Positions 1 through 8,139 of a DNA stretch of 64,000 bases are shown here, piece after piece. The stretch lies in contig NZ_JAFHKL010000003.1 of the NCBI RefSeq assembly GCF_016937655.1, forward strand, positions 372,001 to 436,000. Reading direction: 5' to 3'. The notes beneath the pieces are model-generated. The model had not been told where the DNA came from. It saw only the letters and a list, made by a program, of their open reading frames with translations, and made no database searches. Made by a program: the position numbers and the translations under genes. How positions within the stretch are numbered: position 1 is the stretch's first letter; each line of letters begins with the position of its first letter. Source of the stretch: Chromobacterium alkanivorans. GTDB lineage: Bacteria; Pseudomonadota; Gammaproteobacteria; Burkholderiales; Chromobacteriaceae.

Positions 1-2
1 GC

Positions 3-224
3 AAGGACCGGCTGTCGCGGCGCTTCAGCCCGGCGCAGCTGGCGCGCACCCGCTTGGGCGGCCAGGTGATCTGCCAGGACCGCCAGTTGATCTACGAAGA
101 AGCGCCAGAGGCTTACAAGCCGGTGGACAGCATTGTCGACACCCTGGTCCAGGCCGGCCTGGTGAGGCCGCTGGCGCGGTTGGCGCCGGTGCTGACCTAT
201 AAAACCCGCGGGGAGTGCTGCTGA
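3..224 (+). CDS. rtcB2: RtcB-family RNA ligase (RtcB2), C-terminal fragment
   Basis: Open from the window edge and ending in TGA at 222-224, so only the last 73 residues are visible. They carry the RtcB tail: [14 protein letters not shown] followed by [14 protein letters not shown], an arginine-rich strand and YKTRGE. RtcB joins RNA 3'-phosphate (or cyclic phosphate) and 5'-OH ends using GTP and Mn2+. Its stop overlaps the prfH start (TGATG), so the two are translationally coupled. That pairing marks it as the RtcB2 subtype known to work with PrfH, rather than the RtcR-controlled copy at 8140-9366. The catalytic centre lies outside the window, so activity cannot be judged here. Confidence 0.85.
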   Translation, partial: KDRLSRRFSPAQLARTRLGGQVICQDRQLIYEEAPEAYKPVDSIVDTLVQAGLVRPLARLAPVLTYKTRGECC

Positions 225-841
225 TGATTCTGTTGCAATTTTCCGCCGCTCAGGGACCGGAGGAGTGCTGCCTGGCGGTGGCCAAGGCGCTGACGCGCTT
301 GCAGGCGGAAGCCGAGGCGCAAGGCGCGCGGCTGGAACTGCTGGAGCGGGAAGACGGCCCACGGCCGGGCACGCTGCGCTCGGCGCTGCTAAGCCTGGAG
401 GGCGAAGCCGCCGAGGCGCTGGCCACACGATGGACCGGCACGCTGCAATGGCGGGCGGCCAGCCCTTACCGGCCGCGCCACCCGCGCAAAAACTGGTTCA
501 TCGGCGTGGCGCGCTGCCCGGAGCCGGCCGCCGAACTGGCCGGTGAAATCCGCTTCGAAACCCTGCGCGCTTCCGGCCCCGGCGGCCAACACGTCAACCG
601 CACCGAATCAGCGGTGCGCGCCACGCACCTGGCCAGCGGGATCAGCGTCAAGGTGCAGTCGGAACGCAGCCAGCACGCCAATAAGCGGCTGGCGCTGCGC
701 CTGATCGCGCTGAAGCTGGAACAGCTGGCGGAGCGGGACCTGGCCGGCGCGCGCGCGGCGCGGCGCTTGCTGCACCATCAGGTGGCGCGCGGCAACCCCA
801 GCCGGGTGTTCGTCGGCGAGCGCTTCGAGGCGCTGGGCTGA
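224..841 (+). CDS. prfH: PrfH, peptide chain release factor homologue
   Basis: A 205-residue protein with a class I release factor catalytic domain: [15 protein letters not shown] followed by IKVQSERSQ-type residues and a basic helix ([14 protein letters not shown]). The GGQ loop that triggers peptidyl-tRNA hydrolysis is intact, but the stop-codon-reading domain of RF1/RF2 is absent, as is normal for PrfH. I chose the ATG at 224 because it overlaps the rtcB2 stop and follows GGGAG at good spacing; an in-frame GTG at 215 is the alternative. Known role of the family: PrfH releases the nascent chain from ribosomes whose 16S rRNA is cut in the decoding centre, so RtcB2 can reseal it. Assignment to that pathway here rests on gene order. 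Confidence 0.9.
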   Translation: MILLQFSAAQGPEECCLAVAKALTRLQAEAEAQGARLELLEREDGPRPGTLRSALLSLEGEAAEALATRWTGTLQWRAASPYRPRHPRKNWFIGVARCPEPAAELAGEIRFETLRASGPGGQHVNRTESAVRATHLASGISVKVQSERSQHANKRLALRLIALKLEQLAERDLAGARAARRLLHHQVARGNPSRVFVGERFEALG

Positions 842-866
842 GGCCGCCAGGCAGCCGGGCCGGCAA

Positions 867-2822
867 CTACAAACGCCAGCCCAGCCGCATGCCTTCATAG
901 ATGGCTTCTTCCGCGGTGCGCGGCGCCAGGCAATCGCCTATCGCGTGCAGCTCAGCGCCGCAGCCGCTCAACTCTTCCAATAAACCATCCTCGGCCTGGT
1001 GCCCCTGACACAGCACCAGGCAGTCCACTTCGCTTTCCACCATCGCTTCCTCGCTGGCGGTGTGCAGCAGGTACACGCTGTCGTCGTCGTGGCCGTACAG
1101 CCGCGCGTACGGCGTCACCGTCACGCCGGCGCGCTGCAATTGGCCGGCCAGGTGGTCGCGCACATACATTTGCAGCGCTTCGCCGGCATGGGTACCGTTG
1201 ACCGCCAGCCTCACCTGGTGGCCGGCGGCGGCCAGCCGCAGCGCGATGCCGGGCCCGATCCAGTCGCAGCGCCAGTCCGCCACCAACACCTTGCCGCCCC
1301 GCACCGCTTCGCCGCGCAGCACTTGCCAGGCATCCAACACTTGCATGGCGCCGCCGCCTTCCAGCGCCGGCCAGCGCGGCCGCGCGCCGGTGGCCACCAC
1401 TACTGCGTCCGGGGCCAGCCGCCGCACCAGTTCGCGGTCCACCCTGGCGTTGCGTCTCACTTCCACGCCGGCCAGTTGCAGCTCCCGCTCCAGATTGGTG
1501 ATCAGGCCGCCGAATTCCGCGCGGCCGGGCAGCAGTTGCGCCAGCAGCGCCTGGCCGCCCAGTTGCGGGCCGGCTTCGTACAGGCTGACCTGATGGCCGC
1601 GTTGCGCCGCGATCACCGCCGCCTTCATGCCGGCCGGGCCGCCGCCGGCCACCAGCACCCGCCGCGGCGCGGCGGCCGGCCGCAGTTCGCCGTATTCCAG
1701 TTCGCGGCCGCTTTGCGGGTGTTGGATGCAGGAGATGGGCAGGCCGCGGTGGAAGCGGCCGATACAGGCCTGGTTGCAGCCTATGCAGGCGCGGATGTCG
1801 TCATGCCGGCCCTGTTCGGCCTTGGCCGGCAGTTCCGGGTCGCAAATCAGCGCGCGGGTCATGCCGCAAGCGTCAGCTTGGCCGCCGGCCAGCAGTTGTT
1901 CGGCCTCCTGCGGCTGGTTGATGCGCCCGGCCAAGAGCACCGGGATGCTCAGCGCGCGCTTGAAGCGCGCCGCCTGCGCCGCCAGGTAGGCGGCCGGCAG
2001 CGCCATCGGCGGCGCGATGTGGATGGCGGCGCCCAGGGTGGCGGAGCTGCCGGCCACCAGGCTGACGTAGTCCAGTTCATTCTCCAGCGCCCGCGTCGCC
2101 GCCAGCGCCAGCTCGGCGTCCATGCCCCCGCCCTCTTCCTCGCCGGCGGAGATGCGCAGCCCCACCACAAAGCCGGGCCCGCCGCCGGCGCGGGCGGCGG
2201 CCACCGCTTCGCGCAGGAAGCGCAGCCGGCCGGCGTCGTCGCCGCCGTAGCCGTCTTGGCGGCGGTTGACTTGCGGGTTGAGAAATTGCGCCGGCAAATA
2301 GCCGTGGCTGGCGACAATCTCGGCGCCGTCCACGCCGGCGTCACGCAGCCGCCGCGCCGCCGCGCCGTAGCCGGCGATAATTTCGTCTATCATTTCGCGG
2401 CTCAGCGCGCGCGGCTGCACGTGGAAGCGCTCGCTGGGCGTCGCCGACGGCGCGTAGGCCACGCTCAACAGGCCGTCGGCGCTTTCCATGATTTCGCGCC
2501 CGGGGTGGAACAGCTGGGCAAACAGCTTGCAGCCTTCGGCATGCACGGCCTCGGCCAGTTGCCGGTAGCCGGGCACGCAGCTGTCGTCGGTGGCCATCAG
2601 GGCGTGCGAGGTGTAGTGCGCGGTTTCGTGGACGCCGGAGACTTGCAGCACGATCAGGCCGACGCCGCCGCGCGCCCGCGCCCGGTGGTAGGCCACCAGC
2701 GCCGGGCTGACCCGGCCGTCCACCGGCAGCACGGTGTCGTGGCCGGTGGACATGATACGATTCTTCAGCAGCGCCGGGCCGATGCGCAGCGGGGAGAACA
2801 GCAAGGGGAACAAGGTGCTCAT
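867..2822 (-). CDS. FMN/FAD/4Fe-4S oxidoreductase, dienoyl-CoA reductase / amine demethylase family
   Basis: A 651-residue two-part flavoprotein. Residues 1-340 form an Old Yellow Enzyme TIM barrel (SHGY..QFL.P..N.R.D.YGG near 173-196). Cysteines near 346, 349, 353 and 365 (CIGCNQAC...C) fit the 4Fe-4S site of trimethylamine dehydrogenase and FadH relatives. A Rossmann segment with GGGPAG near 393-398 begins the FAD/NAD(P)H part. The ATG at 2822 follows AAAGG at 8 bases; a GTG one codon upstream is possible. It is divergent from an XRE-cupin regulator and near a polyamine-type binding protein, which favours oxidative demethylation or degradation of an imported amine over fatty acid oxidation. 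The substrate is not determinable from sequence. Confidence 0.85.
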   Translation of the reverse strand: MSTLFPLLFSPLRIGPALLKNRIMSTGHDTVLPVDGRVSPALVAYHRARARGGVGLIVLQVSGVHETAHYTSHALMATDDSCVPGYRQLAEAVHAEGCKLFAQLFHPGREIMESADGLLSVAYAPSATPSERFHVQPRALSREMIDEIIAGYGAAARRLRDAGVDGAEIVASHGYLPAQFLNPQVNRRQDGYGGDDAGRLRFLREAVAAARAGGGPGFVVGLRISAGEEEGGGMDAELALAATRALENELDYVSLVAGSSATLGAAIHIAPPMALPAAYLAAQAARFKRALSIPVLLAGRINQPQEAEQLLAGGQADACGMTRALICDPELPAKAEQGRHDDIRACIGCNQACIGRFHRGLPISCIQHPQSGRELEYGELRPAAAPRRVLVAGGGPAGMKAAVIAAQRGHQVSLYEAGPQLGGQALLAQLLPGRAEFGGLITNLERELQLAGVEVRRNARVDRELVRRLAPDAVVVATGARPRWPALEGGGAMQVLDAWQVLRGEAVRGGKVLVADWRCDWIGPGIALRLAAAGHQVRLAVNGTHAGEALQMYVRDHLAGQLQRAGVTVTPYARLYGHDDDSVYLLHTASEEAMVESEVDCLVLCQGHQAEDGLLEELSGCGAELHAIGDCLAPRTAEEAIYEGMRLGWRL

Positions 2823-2881
2823 CACGTGGACCTTTGATCGGGTTTGGCGGACGCCATCGCTGTGGCTTTTTGATTTTGCTT

Positions 2882-2916
2882 AAATTAAAATTTATTGCAA
2901 ATTTTTTTAATAAAAT
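2882..2916. promoter_or_regulatory. AT-rich control element between oxidoreductase and regulator
   Basis: This very AT-rich stretch lies between divergent starts. It contains TTTTTTAATAAAAT (2903-2916) and TAAAATTTATT (2886-2896). The first recurs exactly and the second in inverted form at 3760-3788, upstream of the binding-protein gene, which suggests a shared operator for the adjacent XRE-cupin regulator. Confidence 0.5.
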
Positions 2917-2960
2917 TCAAGCATGAACCGCGGCCAAGCGTCGCCGCACAGGATTTCATC

Positions 2961-3545
2961 GTGAGCAAAAACGCAACATCCGCCGTCGAAGCCCCGCTGC
3001 AGCTGGGCGCCCGCATCCGCCAGCTGCGCAAGCGCCAGGGCCTGACGCTGAGCCGGCTGGCCGAAACCAGCGGCTTGTCGGTGGGCCACATCAGCCTGAT
3101 CGAGCGCGAGCTGGCCCAGCCGTCCATCAACGCGCTGGTCAATATCGCCCGCAGCCTGGGGGTGACGGTGCAATGGTTTTTCAACGACGCCGCCGAGCAG
3201 GCCGCGGACGAGAAGGACTACATCGTGCGCCGCGAGCAGCGGCCGCGGCTGGATTATAAGAACGGTTTCGTCGACCACTTGCTGACGCCCCGAAACCAGC
3301 GCCAGCTGGAGATGATCCACTGTCTGATTCCGCCCGGCGCCAGCTGCGACGAGGGTTACAGCCACAACGGCGAGGAAGCCGGCTTCGTGCTCAAGGGTTC
3401 GCTGGAGCTGTTTGTCGGCGAGCGCCAGTTTCACCTGGAACAGGGCGACAGCTTCGCCTATTCCAGCAGCGAGCCGCACCGCTACCGCAATCCGGGCAGC
3501 GAGGAGACCGTTGTGGTCTGGGTGATTACCCCGCCCAGCTACTAA
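2961..3545 (+). CDS. XRE family regulator with C-terminal cupin domain
   Basis: A 194-residue regulator. Residues 14-70 form a Cro/CI-type helix-turn-helix (IRQLRKRQGLTLSRLAE followed by VGHISLIERELAQPS). Residues 110-185 form a cupin effector domain (SHNGEEAGFVLKGSLELFVG, QGDSFAYSSSEPHRYRNPG), as in the PuuR group. The GTG at 2961 was chosen because AGGA precedes it at 8 bases and it gives the usual family length; the open frame extends back to a TTG at 2895 within the AT-rich promoter. It is divergent from the flavoprotein gene and followed by a terminator. Such regulators commonly control amine or amino-acid catabolism in response to a small ligand bound by the cupin. It probably binds the AT-rich repeats on either side of itself. 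Confidence 0.85.
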   Translation: MSKNATSAVEAPLQLGARIRQLRKRQGLTLSRLAETSGLSVGHISLIERELAQPSINALVNIARSLGVTVQWFFNDAAEQAADEKDYIVRREQRPRLDYKNGFVDHLLTPRNQRQLEMIHCLIPPGASCDEGYSHNGEEAGFVLKGSLELFVGERQFHLEQGDSFAYSSSEPHRYRNPGSEETVVVWVITPPSY

Positions 3546-3657
3546 GAGCCGCTAACAAAACCCCTGATCCTGCGTTGCGCCTCCTTGTCGTACTACGGGT
3601 ACGGCCTGCGTCGGCGCGCCTTGGCTCAGGCACGCTGCGCGGCTTTGTTAGCGGCTC
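3546..3657. repeat. Family A dispersed hairpin repeat, copy A1
   Basis: Outer arms GAGCCGCTAACAAAA and TTTGTTAGCGGCTC enclose a unit with centre GTAC-TACGG-GTAC. It starts immediately after the regulator's stop codon. Relatives lie at 9400, 11481, 16016 and 51116. Confidence 0.8.
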
Positions 3658-3674
3658 AAGAACCTGTTCCAAAC

Positions 3675-3699
3675 AAAGCCGCTGCCCCAGCGGCTTTTT
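3675..3699 (+). terminator. Rho-independent terminator after XRE-cupin gene
   Basis: Stem AAAGCCGCT / AGCGGCTTT with a five-base loop (GCCCC), followed by further T residues. It lies beyond repeat A1 and would end the regulator transcript before the binding-protein gene. Confidence 0.75.
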
Positions 3700-3759
3700 C
3701 CTTGTCTCGCCCAGCCTCGCCGGCGCCGCGCACGGCAAAGCCATCCGACTCCGCAACAG

Positions 3760-3788
3760 TTTTTTAATAAAATCAAAATAAATTTTAC
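3760..3788. promoter_or_regulatory. Second copy of AT-rich control element
   Basis: TTTTTTAATAAAAT at 3760-3773 is identical to 2903-2916. AATAAATTTTA at 3777-3787 is the reverse complement of 2886-2896. It lies about 80 bases before the start of the binding-protein gene and is a likely operator or promoter of that gene. Confidence 0.5.
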
Positions 3789-3864
3789 AGTTTTTTGATC
3801 GCTTCCTAGACTGTCCGGATCGGCAAGGATAAGCCGGCCACGCAGCATCCAGAGGAGAGAGATC

Positions 3865-4899
3865 ATGAAATTGACGCATCTGAGCATCGCCGCCTGCCTG
3901 TTGGCCGGCGGCGTCGCCTCCGCCAGCGAGTTGGTGGTGGTGTCCTACGGCGGCGAGAACCAGGCGGCGCAGTCGCGCGCTTATTACGCGCCTTATCAGC
4001 GCCAAAACGGCGTGCGCATCGTCGCAGACGCCTGGAACGGCGAGTTCGCCAAGATCAAGGCGATGGCGGCCACCGGCCGCGTGCGCTGGGACGCGGTGGA
4101 GGTGGACGCCGCGGCGCAGGGCCGCGGCTGTGAGGAGGGTTTGCTGGAGAAGCTGGATTACCGGCGGATAGGCGACAAGGCGGACTTCGTGCCCGGCGCG
4201 GTCCAGCCCTGCGCCATCGGCATGTTCCTGGCCTCCATGGTGCTGGCCTACAACGAGGACAAGCTGAAAACCGCGCCGCAGAGCTGGCAGGATTTCTGGG
4301 ACGTGAAGCGCTTCCCCGGCAAACGGGCCTTGCGCCGCGGCGCGCCCTACACGCTGGAGATCGCGCTGATGGCGGACGGCGTGCCGCCGGCCGAGGTCTA
4401 CAAGACCTTGTCCACGCCGGCCGGGGTGGACCGCGCCTTTCGCAAGCTGGACCAGCTCAAGCCCCATATCCAGTGGTGGGAAAGCGGCGCCCAGCCGCCG
4501 CAGTATCTGTTGTCCGGCGACGTGACGATGAGTTCTTCCTACAACGGCCGCATCAGCCTGGCGCGGCGCGAGGGCCGCAAGCTGCGCATGGTGTGGCGCA
4601 ACAACATCAGCGAGTTCAGCTACTGGGCCATTCCCAAGGGTTCGCCCAATAAGGACGAGGCGCTGAAGTTCATCGCCTTCGCCAGCCGGCCGGAGCCGCA
4701 AAAGCTGTATTCGGAGCAGATGCCTTACGGCCCCAGCAACCGCAAGGCGCTGGGCCTGCTGCCGGCCGCGGTCCAGGCGGAGCTGCCCAGCCACCCGGCC
4801 AATATGGCCAGCGCGCTGGCGATGGACGCCGCGTTCTGGACCGACCACGGCGAGGCGCTGGAGCAGCGCTTCTCCAGCTGGGCGGCCAAGCGGCAATAA
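3865..4899 (+). CDS. Periplasmic polyamine-type ABC substrate-binding protein (PotD-like)
   Basis: A 344-residue protein with a signal peptide (MKLTHLSIAACLLAGGVASA, cleavage near residue 20) and a type 2 periplasmic-binding fold: an early VVSYGGENQ strand, then WDAVEVDA, and later TMSSSYNGR and WAIPKGSPNKDEALKFI. This is typical of the spermidine/putrescine-binding family. A strong GAGGAGAGAG ribosome site precedes the ATG. No permease or ATPase gene follows; the next gene is convergent. The protein therefore either serves a transporter encoded elsewhere or is an orphan. It shares an AT-rich motif with the flavoprotein/XRE-cupin pair, so all three may form one amine uptake and breakdown unit. 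The ligand is not known. Confidence 0.82.
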   Translation: MKLTHLSIAACLLAGGVASASELVVVSYGGENQAAQSRAYYAPYQRQNGVRIVADAWNGEFAKIKAMAATGRVRWDAVEVDAAAQGRGCEEGLLEKLDYRRIGDKADFVPGAVQPCAIGMFLASMVLAYNEDKLKTAPQSWQDFWDVKRFPGKRALRRGAPYTLEIALMADGVPPAEVYKTLSTPAGVDRAFRKLDQLKPHIQWWESGAQPPQYLLSGDVTMSSSYNGRISLARREGRKLRMVWRNNISEFSYWAIPKGSPNKDEALKFIAFASRPEPQKLYSEQMPYGPSNRKALGLLPAAVQAELPSHPANMASALAMDAAFWTDHGEALEQRFSSWAAKRQ

Positions 4900-4935
4900 A
4901 AAGCGGCGGCCGGCCCCTGCAAGGCCCGCCGCCGC
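4897..4935 (-). terminator. Terminator for the chitinase transcript
   Basis: On the minus strand a GC-rich hairpin (GCGGCGG arms around a GGCC-rich interior) is followed by CTTTTTATT, placed just beyond the chitinase stop. It lies between convergent genes. Confidence 0.6.
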
Positions 4936-4942
4936 GCTCAGC

Positions 4943-6373
4943 TCACGCCGGCCGCCACAGGGTGAAGGCCACGTCCGGCGTCCAGCCGGGGTTGGAGCGG
5001 TGGGCTTGCAGGCAGCGGTAATGGCCGCCCTGATAGCTGACGCCGTCGTCCACTTGGTAGTCGTGCTCGTTCAGCCACTCCGGATACTCCGGCTCCGGCT
5101 CGCCGCCGCTGGTGCTGACGGTCACGCTGTTGCTGGGGCCAGAGGCCTGGCCGGCGGCGTCCAGCGCGGTGACGAAGTAGCGGTAGGCGGTGCCGGGCTG
5201 CAGGCCGCTGTCCAGATAGTTGAGCGCGCCGGTCTGGCCCGCCGGCTGGCCGTCGCGGTGCAGCTGGTAATGCGTCACCGGCTGCTCGCCGCCCTGGGAA
5301 GCTTCCCAACTCAGGCTGATGGCGGTGTCGCTGCGGCTGTCCGCCTTGAGGTTTTGCGGCGCGCCGGGGCGGCCGCCGCCGCTGTCGCCGTGGATCAGTT
5401 CGGCGTAGTCGCGGACAAAACCCCAGTCATAGGGCCGGCCGCCGGCGTCGCGCCCGGCGTCCCAGTTGACGGACCAGGTCATCAAGCCGCGAATGGGGTT
5501 GCCGTCCGCGGCCAAGCGACTGAAGGCGCGGTACACCGCGCCGGGGTCCGCCGCGTAGCCGGTGGCGGCGGCGTCGTTGTTGGCCGGCAGGCCGATGGCG
5601 AACTTGTCCGCCGGGATGCTCAGGTAGCCGCGGGTGCCGTTGATCAGGCTGTCGGTCAGGTAATAGAGGAAGTCTTCCTTTTGCTCCTGGTTGTCCTGGG
5701 ACAGCCAGGCGTTCAGCTCGTCCACCCAGACGCCGTCGCCGCCCTGGTTGTAGTACTGCGGGGCGATGAAGTCGTAATAGCCGTCCAGCGCGGCGAGGTA
5801 AGGCGCGTATTTGTCGCCCACTTTCAGATAGGGAAACTCCGGCGCCATGCTAATGATGAAGTGGCGGCCCTCGGCTGCGTAGTGGTCCTTGACCCGCTTG
5901 AGCGCGGCCGGAATCACCGCGCTGTTGTCGGCGGCGGCGATGGCGCTTTGCTCCAGGTCGATGTCCAGGCCGTCGAAGCCGTAGGTCTCCGCCAGGCGGA
6001 TGATTTCGTCGGCCAGCGCCTGCTCTTGCCCGGCATGCAGCTCGATGTGGGCGTCCGCGCCGCCCAGCGAGATCAGCACCGCCCGCCCCTGGCGGTTGAG
6101 TTCGCCCACTTGTTCGCGGAAGGCCTGATCGCTCAGATTGTAGGGTTTGAAGGTGGGAATGCCGGCGCCCTTCATGAAGGCCACCGCCACGATGTTGTAG
6201 TCGGCCGGGGTTTCCGCCAGCGGCAGGTCCGCGGACTGGCCGCTCTGGTAGCCGTTGCCCGGCTCCGACGGCCAGTTGTGCCAGAAACCCATCAAGAAGT
6301 TGCCCGCAATCTCCGGCATCAACGCGGCGTCGTCGCTCAACGCGCGCCGTTCCGGCTTGGCGAATTGATTCAT
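4943..6373 (-). CDS. GH18 chitinase with FnIII and chitin-binding domains
   Basis: A 476-residue enzyme that hydrolyses chitin. A GH18 barrel runs from about 25 to 330 with the motif FDGLDIDLE at 133-141, where E141 is the acid catalyst and D137/D139 its partners; APQYYNQ follows later in the barrel. A fibronectin type III domain (about 340-420, APQNLKADS to SNSVTVS) and a C-terminal CBM5/12 chitin-binding domain (about 428-476, rich in aromatics, ending TLWRPA) complete it. The N-terminus MNQFAKPERRALSDDAA has no hydrophobic core, so no Sec signal peptide is visible despite an extracellular substrate. Ribosome site AAGGAAGGG precedes the ATG. It lies 67 bases downstream of the LPMO gene, probably in one operon. 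Confidence 0.92.
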   Translation of the reverse strand: MNQFAKPERRALSDDAALMPEIAGNFLMGFWHNWPSEPGNGYQSGQSADLPLAETPADYNIVAVAFMKGAGIPTFKPYNLSDQAFREQVGELNRQGRAVLISLGGADAHIELHAGQEQALADEIIRLAETYGFDGLDIDLEQSAIAAADNSAVIPAALKRVKDHYAAEGRHFIISMAPEFPYLKVGDKYAPYLAALDGYYDFIAPQYYNQGGDGVWVDELNAWLSQDNQEQKEDFLYYLTDSLINGTRGYLSIPADKFAIGLPANNDAAATGYAADPGAVYRAFSRLAADGNPIRGLMTWSVNWDAGRDAGGRPYDWGFVRDYAELIHGDSGGGRPGAPQNLKADSRSDTAISLSWEASQGGEQPVTHYQLHRDGQPAGQTGALNYLDSGLQPGTAYRYFVTALDAAGQASGPSNSVTVSTSGGEPEPEYPEWLNEHDYQVDDGVSYQGGHYRCLQAHRSNPGWTPDVAFTLWRPA

Positions 6374-6440
6374 CTGCCCTTCCTTTCATGGAGGCGACGG
6401 CGGCGGCCCAGGCCGCCGCGCGTGGCGCGAAGCGCGTCGA

Positions 6441-7073
6441 TCAGCTGAAGTCGAAGTCGATCACTTGGTAGAAGGCGTTGCCGGTGTCGGCCACTTCCCA
6501 CACCGCCAGCACCACGTGGTAGCCCTGGCGCTCCGGCAGCCTGACATTGTGGATGGTGGGCTCCGGCGGCATCAGTTCGGCGCCGTGGGACCAGTACGGC
6601 TGGGCGGTCAGCTCCACTTTGTGGAAGGGCTCGGACTCGAACTGGGCGCGGCTCAGCGGCTGGTTGGGGTTCCAGCCGGCCTTGGTGATGAAGTAGTTCC
6701 AGCGCCGGGTCAGGTGGATCGCGTGGTAGCTCCAGTGGAATTCCTGCGCCTGGCCGGATTTGACCGGGTGCTTGTGCCAACGCTCGGCGCTCTGCTCGTC
6801 CAGCACCGCGGCGAAGGCCTGGCCGGCGCTGGCGATTTTGCCGTCCGCCGGCGGCGCCACATTGGCCACGTCGTCCGGCGCCAGCGGGTCGCGCAGGCCG
6901 CCCGCGACGGCGGGGAAGAATTTGCCGCCTTCCAGGCCGTTGACCTGCCAGCTCAGCAGCGGGCATTGGGCGTTGACGCCGTCCACGCAGAACTGGCCGC
7001 GCGACTCCGGCTGGAACACTTGGCCATGGCGCGGCTGTTGGCCAGGCCTGGATTCGACATTGGTGTAGCTCAT
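6441..7073 (-). CDS. AA10 lytic polysaccharide monooxygenase, chitin-active
   Basis: A 210-residue copper enzyme that cuts crystalline chitin oxidatively. It carries the AA10 core: HGQVFQPESRGQFC near the start, FHWSYHAIHLTRRWNYFITK (H120 as second brace histidine) and AFYQVIDFDF near the end. In ordinary LPMOs signal-peptide cleavage makes the first histidine N-terminal, completing the copper histidine brace. Here that residue is H16, preceded by a polar stretch ending in QQPR, and no signal peptide is present. An in-frame TGA lies eight codons upstream of the ATG, so no longer form exists. It is first in the operon with the chitinase. The copper site requires removal of 15 residues; Arg15-His16 would suit a trypsin-like protease (inference). 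Confidence 0.9.
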   Translation of the reverse strand: MSYTNVESRPGQQPRHGQVFQPESRGQFCVDGVNAQCPLLSWQVNGLEGGKFFPAVAGGLRDPLAPDDVANVAPPADGKIASAGQAFAAVLDEQSAERWHKHPVKSGQAQEFHWSYHAIHLTRRWNYFITKAGWNPNQPLSRAQFESEPFHKVELTAQPYWSHGAELMPPEPTIHNVRLPERQGYHVVLAVWEVADTGNAFYQVIDFDFS

Positions 7074-7176
7074 CAGGATACCCCCGGGTTGATGTCAGAA
7101 CGGCGGCGACCGGCGCGAGCCGGACCGCCTGCCGCCAACATCTTATTATCCCGATGGAATACGCAATGCTGTCCTT

Positions 7177-7998
7177 TCAGCTGGACACCAATCCCAGTTC
7201 ATGGTCTAGCGGCCTGGCCAGCCGCCACAGCGCCTGGTCCAGACGCGCGTTGTCGCCACAGGGCGTGGGCAACGCCGGCGCCGGTTCCGCCGCCGCCAGC
7301 TGCTGTTCGATGAAGGCGTGGATGCGCGGGCGGCGCGGTCCGCGCATCGACTCGCCGCAGGCTATCTTCACCGCCAGCAGTTGGTTGATCTCGGCGGCCA
7401 GCCCGGCGTCGTCCACCACGCCGGCCAGCTGGGCGAAGCGCGTCGGCGGCATGCCGCGCCCGGCGTCCAGCCAGCGCACCGCCAGCAAGGCCCTCAGCAC
7501 GTACAGGTATTTTTTCAGGCACACGCTGTCGCCTTGCAGATGGGCGTTGAAGTTCTTGCGCGCCATCGCCAGGTAATGCCAGCGGCACTTGAGATCCGAG
7601 CGGAAATCCGGCGCCAAGCCGCGCAGCAGGCGCAAGGCCTGCGGGTCCGCCCGGTACACCAACGGCGATTGCAGCCATTCGCACAGCGTGGGGTTGGAGC
7701 CTTGCAGCAGGCGCAGCGCCTTGCGCAACTCCCAGCCGCTGATGTCCAGCTCGTCGTTGATCGGCAGTTCGATCACGTCGCGCTGCGGCATCACGCGCAG
7801 ATACCATTCCGGCTCGTGCACGTAGATGAAGCGCACGTCGTAATCGCTGTCCGGCGACGGAAAACCCCAGGCGCGGCTGCCGGATTCGCAGGCGTAGAGC
7901 ACCCGCACCCGGTGCCGCCGTTCCAGCGCGTCCAGTTCGCGCCGCACCCGCTCGCGCATCGCGTCTTCCAGCGGGTGTTGAAATAAAAATTCTCGCAT
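7177..7998 (-). CDS. RlaP-type nucleotidyltransferase of RNA repair loci
   Basis: A 273-residue DNA-polymerase-beta-fold nucleotidyltransferase. The active-site signature is ESGSRAWGFPSPDSDYD (about 38-54), with G40-S41 and the metal-binding pair D52/D54. A helical C-terminal half follows (KCRWHYLAMARKNF, LKKYLYVLRALLAVRWL). This matches the family that accompanies RNA ligases (RlaP) and is thought to add nucleotides to damaged RNA ends. The ATG at 7998 follows GGAG; the frame runs 18 codons further upstream without a good ribosome site. It lies 141 bases downstream of rtcB on the same strand and probably belongs to its sigma-54 operon, which would put it under RtcR control. Its RNA substrate is unknown. 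Confidence 0.8.
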   Translation of the reverse strand: MREFLFQHPLEDAMRERVRRELDALERRHRVRVLYACESGSRAWGFPSPDSDYDVRFIYVHEPEWYLRVMPQRDVIELPINDELDISGWELRKALRLLQGSNPTLCEWLQSPLVYRADPQALRLLRGLAPDFRSDLKCRWHYLAMARKNFNAHLQGDSVCLKKYLYVLRALLAVRWLDAGRGMPPTRFAQLAGVVDDAGLAAEINQLLAVKIACGESMRGPRRPRIHAFIEQQLAAAEPAPALPTPCGDNARLDQALWRLARPLDHELGLVSS

Positions 7999-8139
7999 TG
8001 TCTTTGTCTCCAGGCCGTCGGCGGAGCCTCCCGCCCAGCCGACGCCTTGCATTAGAACCGGCTCAATGTCCGCCGCGCGCCGGCCAAACGGCTAGCAAAG
8101 GACATTAAAAACCGCGCGCGCCGGATGGCGAACCAGTCC

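Noticed and set aside
999-2837. 612-codon plus-strand open frame antisense to the flavoprotein gene
   Set aside because: Composition (His/Arg/Ala/Gln-rich, no domain) is that of a GC-rich antisense shadow; the minus strand encodes a clear flavoprotein.
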